64,000 bases of DNA from positions 151,138-215,137 of the forward strand of contig NZ_JAIZAP010000005.1 of NCBI RefSeq assembly GCF_020404745.1, written 5' to 3'. Origin of the DNA: Aquibacillus saliphilus (lineage in GTDB: Bacteria > Bacillota > Bacilli > Bacillales > Amphibacillaceae). Below are positions 21,318 to 33,602 of this stretch, in pieces. Made by a program: the position numbers and the translations under genes. The notes under the pieces are model-generated. The model did not search any database. It was not told the origin of the DNA and saw nothing but the letters and a program-made list of their open reading frames with translations. Within the stretch, counting starts at the first letter, position 1. Every line of letters begins with the position of its first letter.

Positions 21318-22346
21318 TTAAAGGGAAAATTCCCTTAAAAACTCTTTTGCGGCACCCTCATCGGTAATTAACACATTACTTTTTCCTTGCTTAAAGTAAG
21401 ATGCGATTGCTTTTGCTTTTGACTTACCGCCCGCAATAGCAATGACACAATTTGATTGAGATAAATCCTGCAATTGAATGCCTACTGTTCGTACTTTATG
21501 GACTACTTCTCCACCATTATCAAAGTAATATCCAAATGCTTCACTTACTGCTTTACCATTTTTTATTTTTTCTAATACGGAAGAGGAAGTTTTCCTTCGA
21601 CTAGCCATCGTTATCGCATCACCAATTCCATGGATGACAACATCGGCATCTCGAATCAGTTCAAGAATTTCTTTCACAGATGGCTCACCGATAATCGATT
21701 GGTACGACTTTTCGCTTAATGGATCGGGAACATGTAGTAGTCGATATTCACCATTCGCTTTTTTTGCCATCTCCGCACAGATTGTATTGGCTTGATTTTC
21801 TACTCTTTCACCAAGACCACCTCTTGCTGGAACAAATAAGCAATTTTTTGCATTCATCGATGGTGTCATCGTTTCTGCAACGGAAGCCATTGAAGTACCA
21901 CCAGTTACTGCTACTGTTTGATTGGATTTTAAGATTGACTGTAGGAAATGGACACAAGCTTTTCCCATCTCTTGTTTTACCCAATCTTGCCCATCACTAT
22001 TACCGGATATCACAATAACATGGTCTAATTGTAATTTATCCTTTATATGTTGTTCTAAAACACTAAATTCAGAAATTTCATCCATAAACGCAGTTAATTG
22101 GTGAAGAACACCATTTCCTTTTTTTGTTAAATGCATGCCCTTAGCCGTTATATCGATAAAAGCAGATTGGTTTAAGAACTCAATTTCACTTCTGACTAGT
22201 CTTTCAGTCATTTCTATATTGTCTGCTAAACTTCTCCGACCAATCGGACCCATTAACTGAATGTAATGCATGATTTTATATCTTCTTTGCATGACTTCAA
22301 TTAGATCAGGGAATAATTTTTGTTGTAGGTCAATAAGTTCTTTCAT
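21318..22346 (-). CDS. cggR: Central glycolytic genes regulator CggR (SorC family)
   Basis: 342 residues. CggR represses the gapA operon; fructose-1,6-bisphosphate releases it. The N-terminal winged helix (about 20-85) contains IGRRSLADNIEMTERLVRSEIEFL. The C-terminal sugar-phosphate domain (about 90-342) shows VAVTGGTSMASVAETM, PARGGLGE and VIHGIGDA, the phosphosugar-binding loops of the SorC family. It is the first gene of the operon and autoregulates through the operator at 22378-22413. GGAG precedes the ATG. Confidence 0.96.
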   Translation of the reverse strand: MKELIDLQQKLFPDLIEVMQRRYKIMHYIQLMGPIGRRSLADNIEMTERLVRSEIEFLNQSAFIDITAKGMHLTKKGNGVLHQLTAFMDEISEFSVLEQHIKDKLQLDHVIVISGNSDGQDWVKQEMGKACVHFLQSILKSNQTVAVTGGTSMASVAETMTPSMNAKNCLFVPARGGLGERVENQANTICAEMAKKANGEYRLLHVPDPLSEKSYQSIIGEPSVKEILELIRDADVVIHGIGDAITMASRRKTSSSVLEKIKNGKAVSEAFGYYFDNGGEVVHKVRTVGIQLQDLSQSNCVIAIAGGKSKAKAIASYFKQGKSNVLITDEGAAKEFLREFSL

Positions 22347-22377
22347 AAATTACTCCTTCAAAAGTATCGATTGGCGG

Positions 22378-22413
22378 GGCAGTATATGTCCCTAGCAGAC
22401 AAATTTTGTCCCA
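22378..22413 (-). promoter_or_regulatory. CggR operator
   Basis: On the minus strand TGGGAC-N6-TGTC-N4-AGGGAC-N6-TGCC reproduces the spacing of the B. subtilis operator CGGGAC-N6-TGTC-N4-CGGGAC-N6-TGTC exactly, with one changed base per element. It lies between the likely promoter and the cggR start, so bound CggR would act as a roadblock. Confidence 0.88.
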
Positions 22414-22446
22414 CATTAAGCAAAAAAATATCCTCTTACAACTAAT

Positions 22447-22475
22447 ATTGTATCAGATGGCTGATTTTACCACAA
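22447..22475 (-). promoter_or_regulatory. Possible sigma-A promoter of the cggR operon
   Basis: TTGTGG, 17-nt spacer, TACAAT (5 of 6 in the -10). The -35 is weak. The position upstream of the operator fits a roadblock repressor. Confidence 0.45.
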
Positions 22476-22590
22476 CTAATTTGTGCAAAAACTTTGGGAA
22501 GCATTCCCTCCATCTGTGATCTACCAGGAATGTAAGCCAACATTTACTATTATGATCATGACCATCTTTCTTTTTAAAAGACTCAGATGG

Positions 22591-22842
22591 TTATTTACTT
22601 TTATTCAACTCAATAAATTCTTCGCGAATGTAATCATAATTTATTTGTCCGTAATCAATGTCCTGTCCAGCAACATGGACGACCGGGATCATTAATTGAT
22701 ACTTTTCTAACAACGCATCATCTGTATATATGTCAATCTCGTTTAGTTCAAATGCGAATTCATCTTTCAGTAAATATAATAATTGCTTAGCATCTTCACA
22801 TAATGGACAGTTCTTTTTTGTATAAAAGTTAACTTGGAGCAT
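22591..22842 (-). CDS. Glutaredoxin-family thiol protein
   Basis: 83 residues with a thioredoxin fold: NFYTKKNCPLCEDAK places a CPLC active-site motif at residues 12-15, and MIPVVHVAG supplies the cis-Pro. This is the short glutaredoxin-like type (DUF836). The partner is unknown; in a bacillithiol user it may be a bacilliredoxin-like reductant, which is inference. AGAGGT precedes the ATG. It lies between the glycolytic operon promoter and the 42-bp array. Confidence 0.82.
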   Translation of the reverse strand: MLQVNFYTKKNCPLCEDAKQLLYLLKDEFAFELNEIDIYTDDALLEKYQLMIPVVHVAGQDIDYGQINYDYIREEFIELNKSK

Positions 22843-22940
22843 GTATATTACCTCTCTTTTCTGGGCTGTTTTCTAAAAGGATTGGACTGCGGTTACTTGT
22901 CTCACCGAAAATGCTTTTTACTTTTGACACAAAAACTATA

Positions 22941-23215
22941 GAATGCGCACTCTCACTCAGCCTCCCAGAATGCGCACTCATCCGGAGTTTATTCTCACTC
23001 AGCATCCCGGAATGCGCGCTCACACTGGATTTATTCTCACTCAGCATCCTGGAATGCGCGCTCAATCCGGATTTATTCTCACTCAGCACCCCGGAATGCG
23101 CACTCAAACCGGATTTATTCTCACTCAGCATCCCGGAATGCGCGCTCACACTGGATTTATTCTCATTCAGCATCCCAGAATGTGCACTCAAACCGGATTT
23201 ATTCTCACTCAGGGG
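22941..23215. repeat. 42-bp tandem repeat array, array 1
   Basis: GAATGCGC recurs at 22941, 22968, 23010, 23052, 23094, 23136 and 23178. Units are exactly 42 bp except the first, which lost 15 bp. On the minus strand a unit runs CTGAGTGAGAATAAATCC then a variable GGTTTGAG-like middle, then GCGCATTCC and a GGGATG-like end. Because 42 is divisible by three and units lack stops, several frames are open, but no frame has gene-like context. The same unit recurs at 63763-64000 in the opposite orientation. Confidence 0.92.
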
Positions 23216-23292
23216 CACTCGATTCAATTAGAGTGGAAATAAAAGTTACGTCGCATTTTCTATCAACTGTGATGATTTAAAAGCAACAATAC

Positions 23293-24591
23293 TTAACAAA
23301 AGAGCCTTTTTCTAAGTTTTGATGTAGGAATTTTTAGTTCAACCCTATATTTTGCAACAGTGCGACGAGCGATTTCAATCTGATACTGATTAAGTAGTTG
23401 TTTACGAACAGCTTCATCCGATATTGGCTTTTGTTTGTCTTCTATGTCAATTATCTCTTTTATTAATTGCTTGATATAAACAATAGAAGACTCTTTTCCT
23501 GTACTATTACTTATTCCTGATTGTAAAAATAGTTTGAACGGAACTGTACCATGAGGTGTTTGGACATATTTATTTTTGAACATGCGACTGACAGTTGATA
23601 AATGTACATCTAACTTAGTGGCTAAATCCCTTAATTTTAATGGTTTTAGCATTAAAGGCCCATATTCAAAAAAGTCGCGTTGTTCAACTAATAGTAAATC
23701 TAGCACACTTTCTAGTTTTAACTTTCGGTAATTAATTGTAGATTGCAACCATTGAACTTCCTGTTGCTTTTCTTGTATATAAGCACTTGTTTTCTTATCA
23801 TCCGTTTTAATAGAAGCATATTCTTTACTAACTTGAATCGTTGGGTAATTCCATTTATGGATTCTAATTTTCCATGATCCATCTACTTTATAAAATTGGG
23901 CATCTGGGACAATATAGGAAGCGTTTTGATTTGACAATAGTTGCCCAGGCTTCGGATGACAGCTTCTAATTGCTATTATACTCTCCATTGCTTCTTCTGA
24001 AGAGAGGTGATATTCTTCACAAATTAAATCAAGTGCTTCATCTGCAACCCAGTCCAAATGTTCCAGGACAATTGTTTGTGGAATTTCATTTGAAGGATTA
24101 TTTCGTTTTAATTGTAGTTGCAAGCATTCCCTTAAGCCACGTGCACCAACTCCAGATGGGTCTAGTGACTGAATAACGTTAAGCGCCCGTCCAACTACTT
24201 TTTCCGAAGTAGAACAAGCTTCAGCCCATTCGGACAATCCAATCGTTAAATAACCATTTTCATCTAACGAACCGATCCCATATGAAAGAACAGGTTCTAA
24301 TTCAGGCGAAACTTTTACTTCTCCAAGTTGAAGCTTCATCTGGTCATAAAGTGATGGTGGACGATCTTTAAAAGATCCGATACCACCATCAGATACATGG
24401 CTGAAAGAACATGACTTAATCGTATAATCAAATACAGTGTCAATAGGCTCTATTAATGGATTTTCGTTTGCAATTTCCTTGATATAATCTAATAATTCTA
24501 GGCCGTTATATTGTAATAATTTAATTGATTGGGAAAGTGACTGAGTCATTTTCCAGGATAGATTCTGAGATTGTGTCAACGTTTGCTTCAT
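23293..24591 (-). CDS. rpoN: RNA polymerase sigma-54 factor
   Basis: 432 residues. Sigma-54 (SigL) directs RNA polymerase to -24/-12 promoters and needs an AAA+ activator. Region I is the Gln/Leu-rich N-terminus (LTQSQNLSWKMTQSLSQSIK), region III includes the core-binding part and the helix-turn-helix LRDLATKLDVHLSTVSRMFK, and the RpoN box reads ARRTVAKYR about 20 residues from the end. I chose ATG 24591 with GGAGG six bases upstream; a longer frame begins at 24642 but carries no ribosome site. No activator gene is in the window. Confidence 0.95.
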   Translation of the reverse strand: MKQTLTQSQNLSWKMTQSLSQSIKLLQYNGLELLDYIKEIANENPLIEPIDTVFDYTIKSCSFSHVSDGGIGSFKDRPPSLYDQMKLQLGEVKVSPELEPVLSYGIGSLDENGYLTIGLSEWAEACSTSEKVVGRALNVIQSLDPSGVGARGLRECLQLQLKRNNPSNEIPQTIVLEHLDWVADEALDLICEEYHLSSEEAMESIIAIRSCHPKPGQLLSNQNASYIVPDAQFYKVDGSWKIRIHKWNYPTIQVSKEYASIKTDDKKTSAYIQEKQQEVQWLQSTINYRKLKLESVLDLLLVEQRDFFEYGPLMLKPLKLRDLATKLDVHLSTVSRMFKNKYVQTPHGTVPFKLFLQSGISNSTGKESSIVYIKQLIKEIIDIEDKQKPISDEAVRKQLLNQYQIEIARRTVAKYRVELKIPTSKLRKRLFC

Positions 24592-24647
24592 GGGTATCCT
24601 CCATGAACTAATTTTTAAGAGCTTATAGATCAATTTTAACACAGAAA

Positions 24648-24683
24648 AAAACTTCTCTATGATTATAGAGAAGTTTTTTTAAC
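24648..24683 (-). terminator. ldh terminator
   Basis: A 12-bp stem AAACTTCTCTAT/ATAGAGAAGTTT with a 4-nt loop and T-tracts on both strands, located between ldh and rpoN on the minus strand. Confidence 0.88.
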
Positions 24684-24765
24684 TAAAGTCAATTTCATAC
24701 TACTGATTTTTTGCAATTGACATGCACATAAAGTTGGGATAGACCGTTCTCAGACTGGAATTAAT

Positions 24766-25728
<963 letters not shown>

Positions 25729-25795
25729 CTATCACTAAAATATTTTTTAATTACTTTAACCAACTCTTGCTCCTGTAAACAGAATTTTTTAAATC

Positions 25796-26995
25796 TTAAT
25801 AGCTATTCGCCTTTATTTCTATATATTCTTCAGATTCAGCTTTATGAAAAACAGTCACAATAATAAAAACGAATAAAAACAATGATAATGTTGCAAGTAC
25901 AATCGAAATAATAGGAGTTGGAAAGTGATCCATTATACCTCCAGTAAGCAAAGGTAAAAAGATGCCACCAACCCCTCCTGACGCGATAAGAATACTCGTG
26001 TTTCGATCAGTACTACCAGGTAGTAGTTGATTTGCATAAACGAGAGCTATACCAAAAATCCCTGCCATCATCAAACCTATTAAAACAATCAATACATAAC
26101 CAACCCACAAGCTAGTAACAAATCCAAGGCTAGCGACAAACACTACTGTACCCAAACAGCACCAAGCCAGATATCGACCGTAACTCATTCTTTCAGCTAA
26201 ATATCCTGCTGCAAGTCGACCTACAACCATTGCTGCCCAGAAATACGTTACAGCAATAGTTGCTGCAAAAGTACCGGTTTCTAACTTACTAATAAGGATG
26301 GACGGTAAAAAATTCATGATACTAACTTCGGTTCCAACATAGATCATGAAAAACAGCATAAATCCAATTAAAAAATAACGACTATTTCCTAATGGAGTGG
26401 TAGCGTCTATTTGCTTATCTTGTTTTTTAACTGATTTAATCATTAAGTGTTCCAATTCACCAAAGGATACTTTCATCCATATAAATCCAATTAATACTGC
26501 ATACATGAATAGAACGAGAAACGAAAAACGCCATAAATCTGTGGTAGCAAGCCATCCTGATATGATTGGCATAAACAGTGAACCTATCCCAAAAAAGACT
26601 TCTAAACGACTAAAAGCGACTGCTTGTTGCTCTTTTACACCGTCGATTATGAGTGATCCAACTAATGGTTCAATGACCCCAAAACCAATACCAGAAGTAA
26701 TTGCAAAGAGGAGTAGTAACTCCCATGGAAATAAGAACATAAATGCTATTTGAGATAAACCAAGCATTACGATTGCACCAACTACAATACGTCTCCGTCC
26801 CAGAAATTTCAAGAGATGGGAAGACATGATGACGCCTGTTAGAAATCCGACAGATTGGAAGGCAATTAACATGCCACCAGCTGTATAACTTTTTTGATAG
26901 TGGTCAAGAATTTCTGTCAGCAATGAACCGACAATTATGTGAGTAAGTCCAATTAATAAGTAGGTAAAACATCCAATCCATAGTAAACGCTTCAC
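25796..26995 (-). CDS. Major facilitator superfamily transporter
   Basis: 399 residues with about twelve hydrophobic helices. The loop between helices 2 and 3 has LLKFLGRRRIVVG and the matching loop of the second half has AAGYLAERMSYGRYLAW, the MFS duplication signature. A basic central loop (KSVKKQDKQID) separates the halves. Substrate unknown. The start is GTG with AAGGAGA upstream. No operon partner is evident. Confidence 0.82.
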   Translation of the reverse strand: MKRLLWIGCFTYLLIGLTHIIVGSLLTEILDHYQKSYTAGGMLIAFQSVGFLTGVIMSSHLLKFLGRRRIVVGAIVMLGLSQIAFMFLFPWELLLLFAITSGIGFGVIEPLVGSLIIDGVKEQQAVAFSRLEVFFGIGSLFMPIISGWLATTDLWRFSFLVLFMYAVLIGFIWMKVSFGELEHLMIKSVKKQDKQIDATTPLGNSRYFLIGFMLFFMIYVGTEVSIMNFLPSILISKLETGTFAATIAVTYFWAAMVVGRLAAGYLAERMSYGRYLAWCCLGTVVFVASLGFVTSLWVGYVLIVLIGLMMAGIFGIALVYANQLLPGSTDRNTSILIASGGVGGIFLPLLTGGIMDHFPTPIISIVLATLSLFLFVFIIVTVFHKAESEEYIEIKANSY

Positions 26996-27339
26996 GTCTA
27001 ATCTCCTTAACTTTTGCTATGTATTCTCTTTTATTTTACAGTTCTTGTGTCACCTTGAATAATATAGGGATAATAACTACCTTTTTTCTTAGTTAACACT
27101 ACAAAATGAGTTAATCTTATCATAAACTGCCCTAACTAAAACTACAACAGTTCATTAACAATCCACAGTGGACACATGGATGAAAAAGTGTGCTGACTAC
27201 CACTTTACTCTATTAAAATGGAATGGTATCCCTCTTTTCCCTTTCATTTTAAAATCTCTACTTCTTTTCCAAGTAAAGATTGTAGTGTATCTGAAGTGGT
27301 TGAAAGGAGTGTTAGACAGGTATTTTAACCAAAGATACT

Positions 27340-29022
27340 TTACACTATAAGTTCTTGGTTTTTCTGAATCTCCGATTGTTTTAACTGTCTTCGAAGGATT
27401 TTCCCGCTTATCTTTGTTTTAGGAAGTTCTTCTACTACTTCAATCTCTCTAGGAGCGGCGTGTGCGGATAAATTTTTTCTAACAAAAATACGAATTTCTT
27501 CTAATAATTCCTTTGATTCAATATAACCATGACGCAGTGTAATAAATGCCTTAACAAGTTCTCCGCGAATTGGATCTGGCTTTCCAATGACTCCTGCCTC
27601 AGCTACAGCAGGATGTTCAATCAACTTGCTTTCTACCTCGAAAGGTCCAATTCTTTCCCCAGCAGAGTTGATCATGTCATCACTTCGCCCTTGAAAAAAC
27701 ACATACCCCTCTTCATCTTGTCGTGCCAAATCTCCAGAAATATACCAGCCTTCATATAGAAAATACGAGTTAAATTTATCATTGTTACCCCATATTTCTT
27801 TCATTAATCCTGGCCACGGTGCACGGATGGCCAATTGACCAACAGAGCCACATGGCAACTCATTTCCTTCTGAGTCCAAAATTCCAACATGGATGCCTGG
27901 AAATGGTCTACCCATTGATCCAGGTTTAATTGGCTCAGATGGCAAGTTAACTATTAAATGCCCACCAGTTTCTGTCATCCACCATGTATCATGAATTCTT
28001 AAATTAAGCTTGTTCCAAGCCCATTCAACAACCTCAGGGTTTAATGGTTCGCCAACACTTAGCACATGTCTAAGTGACGAAAGATCATAATCTTTATATA
28101 GATCTCCTTTTGACATTAACATCCGGAATGCTGTCGGTGCACTATACCATATCGTTATTTTTAAATCTTGGATTAATTGATACCATTTGTCTGCACTAAA
28201 TCGTCCACCTTGAATGACAATTGTTGCTCTGTTTAACCACGGAGCAAATAACCCATAAACACTACCAGTTACCCATCCAGGGTGAGATGTACACCAATAT
28301 ACGTCATCCTCTTTGATGTCCAGTACCCATTTACCTGACTGAAAATGATGGGTGACAGTTCGGTGAGCATGCAGTACCCCTTTTGGTTTTCCAGTCGACC
28401 CACTTGTATAATGAATAATTAATCCATCTTCTTCATTTACCCACTCAACGAGACTTTCTTGTTCATTATTATACGTGGTTGCTTCAATATCCTCTGTGAA
28501 TAGGATTGTCTCAAGTGAAGGAATTTCGTTCTTGGGTACACGTTGAACAAGTTGCTTATCAGTAATTAATACCGTTCCATTACAATCGTTGATTCGGTCC
28601 TTTACTGCCTCTTCCATAAAAGCTTCAAAAAGAGGGCCTGCAATTGCACCAATTTTGATAACAGCTAAAATAGAAATATAGCATTCAGGTGTTTTGGGTA
28701 GAAAAATAAATACTCGATCACCCTTAGTAACACCATGATTTAGTAAAATTTTAGCATAATGGTCCGTTTTATCCTTAACTTCTTTAAATGTAAGTGATTG
28801 ATACTCTTGATCATTGACATAATGAAGTGCTATTTTATCACCGTAACCCTCGTCAACATGACGATCAATTGTTTCATAAGCAGCATTTAATTTACCTGTT
28901 TTATGAAAGCTTAATTCTTTCGCAGCATTATCCCATGAAAACGACGCTTTCGTTTCCTGGTAGTTTGTTAGATTAAATGAACCAGATTTCGGTAAAATTG
29001 TTTTGTTTTTTTCATCTGACAC
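27340..29022 (-). CDS. acsA: Acetyl-CoA synthetase (AcsA type)
   Basis: 560 residues, close to B. subtilis AcsA (about 572). It activates acetate with ATP and CoA. Motifs: YTSGSTGKPKG (AMP loop), WYSAPTAFRML, IHDTWWMTETG with the Trp that limits the pocket to small acids, GWYISGD, SAGERIGPFEVES and the catalytic-lysine region SGKILRR near the C-terminus, the site of regulatory acetylation in the family. The start is GTG with AGGGGGG upstream. It lies 32 nt behind the SsuB-type gene and so appears to be the last gene of the S-box operon. No clear terminator follows. The 27000-27339 gap holds nothing I can identify. Confidence 0.87.
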   Translation of the reverse strand: MSDEKNKTILPKSGSFNLTNYQETKASFSWDNAAKELSFHKTGKLNAAYETIDRHVDEGYGDKIALHYVNDQEYQSLTFKEVKDKTDHYAKILLNHGVTKGDRVFIFLPKTPECYISILAVIKIGAIAGPLFEAFMEEAVKDRINDCNGTVLITDKQLVQRVPKNEIPSLETILFTEDIEATTYNNEQESLVEWVNEEDGLIIHYTSGSTGKPKGVLHAHRTVTHHFQSGKWVLDIKEDDVYWCTSHPGWVTGSVYGLFAPWLNRATIVIQGGRFSADKWYQLIQDLKITIWYSAPTAFRMLMSKGDLYKDYDLSSLRHVLSVGEPLNPEVVEWAWNKLNLRIHDTWWMTETGGHLIVNLPSEPIKPGSMGRPFPGIHVGILDSEGNELPCGSVGQLAIRAPWPGLMKEIWGNNDKFNSYFLYEGWYISGDLARQDEEGYVFFQGRSDDMINSAGERIGPFEVESKLIEHPAVAEAGVIGKPDPIRGELVKAFITLRHGYIESKELLEEIRIFVRKNLSAHAAPREIEVVEELPKTKISGKILRRQLKQSEIQKNQELIV

Positions 29023-29054
29023 GCGAATGCCCCCCCTGTCATGCTCATGATTTT

Positions 29055-29798
29055 TTAAGATGTATAAGAGTGTGTATTATTCAAATCAAGTCGATCAAGT
29101 ATTTCAGATTTGTATTCTGCAAGTTTTTGACCACCTCTTTGTCGTGGTCGTTCTTCTTTGATCACAAACTCAGTATCAATTTGACCTGGTTGACCTCGGA
29201 GGACAACGATTCTGTCACATAAATATAACGCTTCATCGATGTCATGAGTGACAAGGACAACGGTAGATTTATAGGTATGCCAAACATCTAGTAATAAATC
29301 CTGTAACTGCATTTTGGTAAATGCGTCTAACGCACTAAACGGTTCATCTAAAAGCAAGATTTCTGGTGAAGTTACTAGTGCCCGTGCAATGGCAACACGT
29401 TGGGCCATACCACCAGATAACTGTCTAGGATAGAGCTGTTCTTTTCCGCTTAAACCTACATTTTCAAGAAATTCTTTAGCCCGTTGAACCTTTGTCTCTT
29501 TGTTTCCTTTTAAACCAAATGTCACATTTTCAAGTACAGGAAGCCATGGTAACAATCTTGGTTCCTGGAAAATAAACCCGGTTCTATCATCTACTTCCTT
29601 AGATGTATTCCCATTAATCGAAATCTCTCCATCATAATCATTATCTAAACCTGAAATAGCACGCAATAGTGTACTTTTACCGCAACCACTCGTTCCTAAT
29701 AAACCAATGATCTCCCCAGGTTCTGCAGAAATGGAAAAATTCTTGACAGCCGTTATCCCGTCAAATGTTCGGCTTACATTTTTTAGTTTTAAACTCAT
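29055..29798 (-). CDS. ABC transporter ATPase, SsuB/TauB/NrtD family
   Basis: 247 residues. Walker A GTSGCGKST (about 36-44), Q-loop in FIFQEPRLLPWL, signature LSGGMAQRVAIARAL, Walker B ILLLDEPFSAL and H-loop VTHDIDEAL are all present. The Q-loop sequence and length are typical of the nitrate/sulfonate/taurine subfamily. AGGAGG precedes the ATG. It forms an import system with the permease 12 nt upstream and the lipoprotein before that. Confidence 0.9.
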   Translation of the reverse strand: MSLKLKNVSRTFDGITAVKNFSISAEPGEIIGLLGTSGCGKSTLLRAISGLDNDYDGEISINGNTSKEVDDRTGFIFQEPRLLPWLPVLENVTFGLKGNKETKVQRAKEFLENVGLSGKEQLYPRQLSGGMAQRVAIARALVTSPEILLLDEPFSALDAFTKMQLQDLLLDVWHTYKSTVVLVTHDIDEALYLCDRIVVLRGQPGQIDTEFVIKEERPRQRGGQKLAEYKSEILDRLDLNNTHSYTS

Positions 29799-29810
29799 CT
29801 CTAAAACCTC

Positions 29811-30656
29811 CTATTTAACCAGTCGATCTTGCCAATGTAGTGAACGAATTTCAATTTTTTTCAGCACCCAATCGGATATTTTCCCAATTATTGCAAAAAG
29901 AATAATACTTGCAATAATTGTTTCAGGTGACAATGTATTTTGACCAAGTACTAATAAGTAGCCTAATCCTTGACTTGCTCCCATTAATTCAGCTGCAACG
30001 ACAAACATCCAGCCAAGTCCTAAACCACTTCTAAGTCCAACAAGAAAAGATGGAAGCGAAGCTGGAAGAATGATTCGTATGATTAGTTGTATTGTATTTA
30101 AACCGTACATTTTACCAACTTCTATTAGCTTTCGATCGACACCCAGAATTCCACTGACTATATTTAAATACACAGGGAAGAACACACCAACAGCAATCAT
30201 CGTAATTTTTGATGATTCACCAATCCCCATCCATAGGATGAACAATGGAACCCAGGCAAGCGACGGGATTGATCGAAACGCTTGAATCATTGGATCAAAT
30301 AATTTTTCTGCATTTTTATAGAAACCAACTAACGAGCCAAGCACTACTGCTACCACAGTACCTAAGATAAAACCAGCGAATACCCGGTAGGTTGTAATCC
30401 CAATATGTGTTACCAGTGTACCTTCTTGGCCCATTTCAATAATTGTTTGTAAAATAACAGTTGGCGCCGGTAATTGATAGGAAGGAAAAACTTCCATTCG
30501 GCTTAGGATCTCCCATAAAGATAGTAAAACAACTGGCAACAGGCTTCCTAAGATTACTGGATGCGTAAAAATGTAAGATTTAAATTTTGCTTTCTTCTTT
30601 CTCATAGCATTACGACCTACAAGAACGGATGTTAATTCTCCTTGATTTTTCGCCAT
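29811..30656 (-). CDS. ABC transporter permease, SsuC/TauC family
   Basis: 281 residues with about six membrane helices. The EAA loop for docking to the ATPase is visible around LIEVGKMYGLNTIQLIIRIILPASLPSFLVGLR. The N-terminus (about 1-30) is hydrophilic and basic. AGGAGGG precedes the ATG. It stands between its binding protein and its ATPase. Confidence 0.88.
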   Translation of the reverse strand: MAKNQGELTSVLVGRNAMRKKKAKFKSYIFTHPVILGSLLPVVLLSLWEILSRMEVFPSYQLPAPTVILQTIIEMGQEGTLVTHIGITTYRVFAGFILGTVVAVVLGSLVGFYKNAEKLFDPMIQAFRSIPSLAWVPLFILWMGIGESSKITMIAVGVFFPVYLNIVSGILGVDRKLIEVGKMYGLNTIQLIIRIILPASLPSFLVGLRSGLGLGWMFVVAAELMGASQGLGYLLVLGQNTLSPETIIASIILFAIIGKISDWVLKKIEIRSLHWQDRLVK

Positions 30657-30695
30657 TATTTTCCCTCCTATCGATTTACTACTAATAAATCTAAA

Positions 30696-31700
30696 TTATT
30701 TTCCAATCGTTTCTTCAGCAAATGATGGTTCGATTAACTCATTAGTTGTTTCCTCAACATCCACATCAGCATCAATCACTTCACCGTCTTGTAAAATATG
30801 TCCTGCTTCAACTAAAGCGTTACGGTGTACATCACCAGGAACTGGCTCAGAAAAATCATTACGCTCCAGTTGCTTTCTCGCAACATCTACACTGATGCTA
30901 GCTTCCTCGGCTAGTAACTCTGCTGCTTCTTCTGGATTGTCTAACACCCATTTCCTTGCTTTTTCATACACTTCAATAACTCGATTAACATACTGGGGAT
31001 GTTGCTCAGCAAAATCTTCTCTTACATTTAAAAATCCATACGTATTGAAATCTGCATTTCGATAAAACAACTCTGCATCAGATTCTAATTCAAGGCGTGC
31101 CATATGAGGATCAAGCCCTGCCCAAGCATCGACTGATCCAGAAACAAGTGCCGATGCACCATCACCGTGTTGAAGATTAACAATTTCAACATCATCAGGC
31201 GAGACGCCCTCTGCATTCAATGAACGTAAAAGGAAAATATAAGGATCTGTTCCAAGTGTCGCTGCGACCTTTTTACCCTCTAAGTCTTCTAATGTTTGTA
31301 TATCTGAATCGGGATCTGTAACTAAAGCAGTCCATTCAGGCTTAGAATAAACATAAACATTTTTTATTGGTGCGCCGTTTGCTTTTGACATTAATGCAGC
31401 TGCACCAGCTGTCGATCCAAAATCAACACTATCACTGTTTAAAAACTCTAATGCTTTATTACTTCCTTGACTAAGTGCCCACTCAATTTCAATTCCTTCT
31501 TCTTCAAATTCTTCTTCCGCCCAACCAAATTTCTTTAAAACCAGGCTAGTCGGTGAGTAATAAGCATAATCCAATCGTATTTTTTCTGGTGTTCCATCTT
31601 CTGAGCTGGCACTTGAACATCCAGTGGCTAATATAACTAGTAAACCTATAACTACTAAAGCGACAAAGCTTCTAATATCAATGATCGGTATTCGTTTCAT
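30696..31700 (-). CDS. ABC transporter substrate-binding lipoprotein, SsuA family
   Basis: 334 residues. A signal peptide ends in the lipobox LATGC, so the protein is anchored to the outer face of the membrane. The mature part has the NMT1/SsuA fold: ISQG-like segment ALSQGSNKALEFL, DFGSTAGAAALM and AGLDPHMARLELE. I chose ATG 31700, which has AAGGGGTG upstream; the frame extends to a TTG at 31721. SsuA-type proteins bind sulfonates or similar; here control by the S-box riboswitch suggests a sulfur or methionine-related substrate. No ssuD monooxygenase is nearby. Confidence 0.85.
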   Translation of the reverse strand: MKRIPIIDIRSFVALVVIGLLVILATGCSSASSEDGTPEKIRLDYAYYSPTSLVLKKFGWAEEEFEEEGIEIEWALSQGSNKALEFLNSDSVDFGSTAGAAALMSKANGAPIKNVYVYSKPEWTALVTDPDSDIQTLEDLEGKKVAATLGTDPYIFLLRSLNAEGVSPDDVEIVNLQHGDGASALVSGSVDAWAGLDPHMARLELESDAELFYRNADFNTYGFLNVREDFAEQHPQYVNRVIEVYEKARKWVLDNPEEAAELLAEEASISVDVARKQLERNDFSEPVPGDVHRNALVEAGHILQDGEVIDADVDVEETTNELIEPSFAEETIGK

Positions 31701-31723
31701 AATAGTCACACCCCTTATCAAAT

Positions 31724-33532
<1,809 letters not shown>

Positions 33533-33550
33533 CTAATAAGAATTGTTAGT

Positions 33551-33588
33551 AAAAAACAAAAAACCCACTTCATAAGAAGAGGGTTTTA
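33551..33588 (-). terminator. Expression-platform terminator of S-box 1
   Basis: Hairpin AAAACCC/GGGTTTT with an inner CTTC/GAAG stem, followed by T-rich sequence on the minus strand, directly after the aptamer and before the sulfhydrylase start. It would form when SAM is bound. Confidence 0.85.
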
Positions 33589-33602
33589 TTAATAATCCTC
33601 CT

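Noticed and set aside
22941..23215. CRISPR array
   Set aside because: Units are contiguous 42-bp repeats without unique spacers, and no cas genes are present.
22829..23227. 132-residue open frame with repeated ENKSGLSAHSGML-like units
   Set aside because: It is the 42-bp array read in one of several open frames. It overlaps the glutaredoxin-like start, has no ribosome site, and equally open frames exist on the other strand.
27168..27350. 60-residue plus-strand frame downstream of acsA
   Set aside because: No ribosome site, no recognisable similarity, and it runs into the acsA 3' end on the opposite strand.
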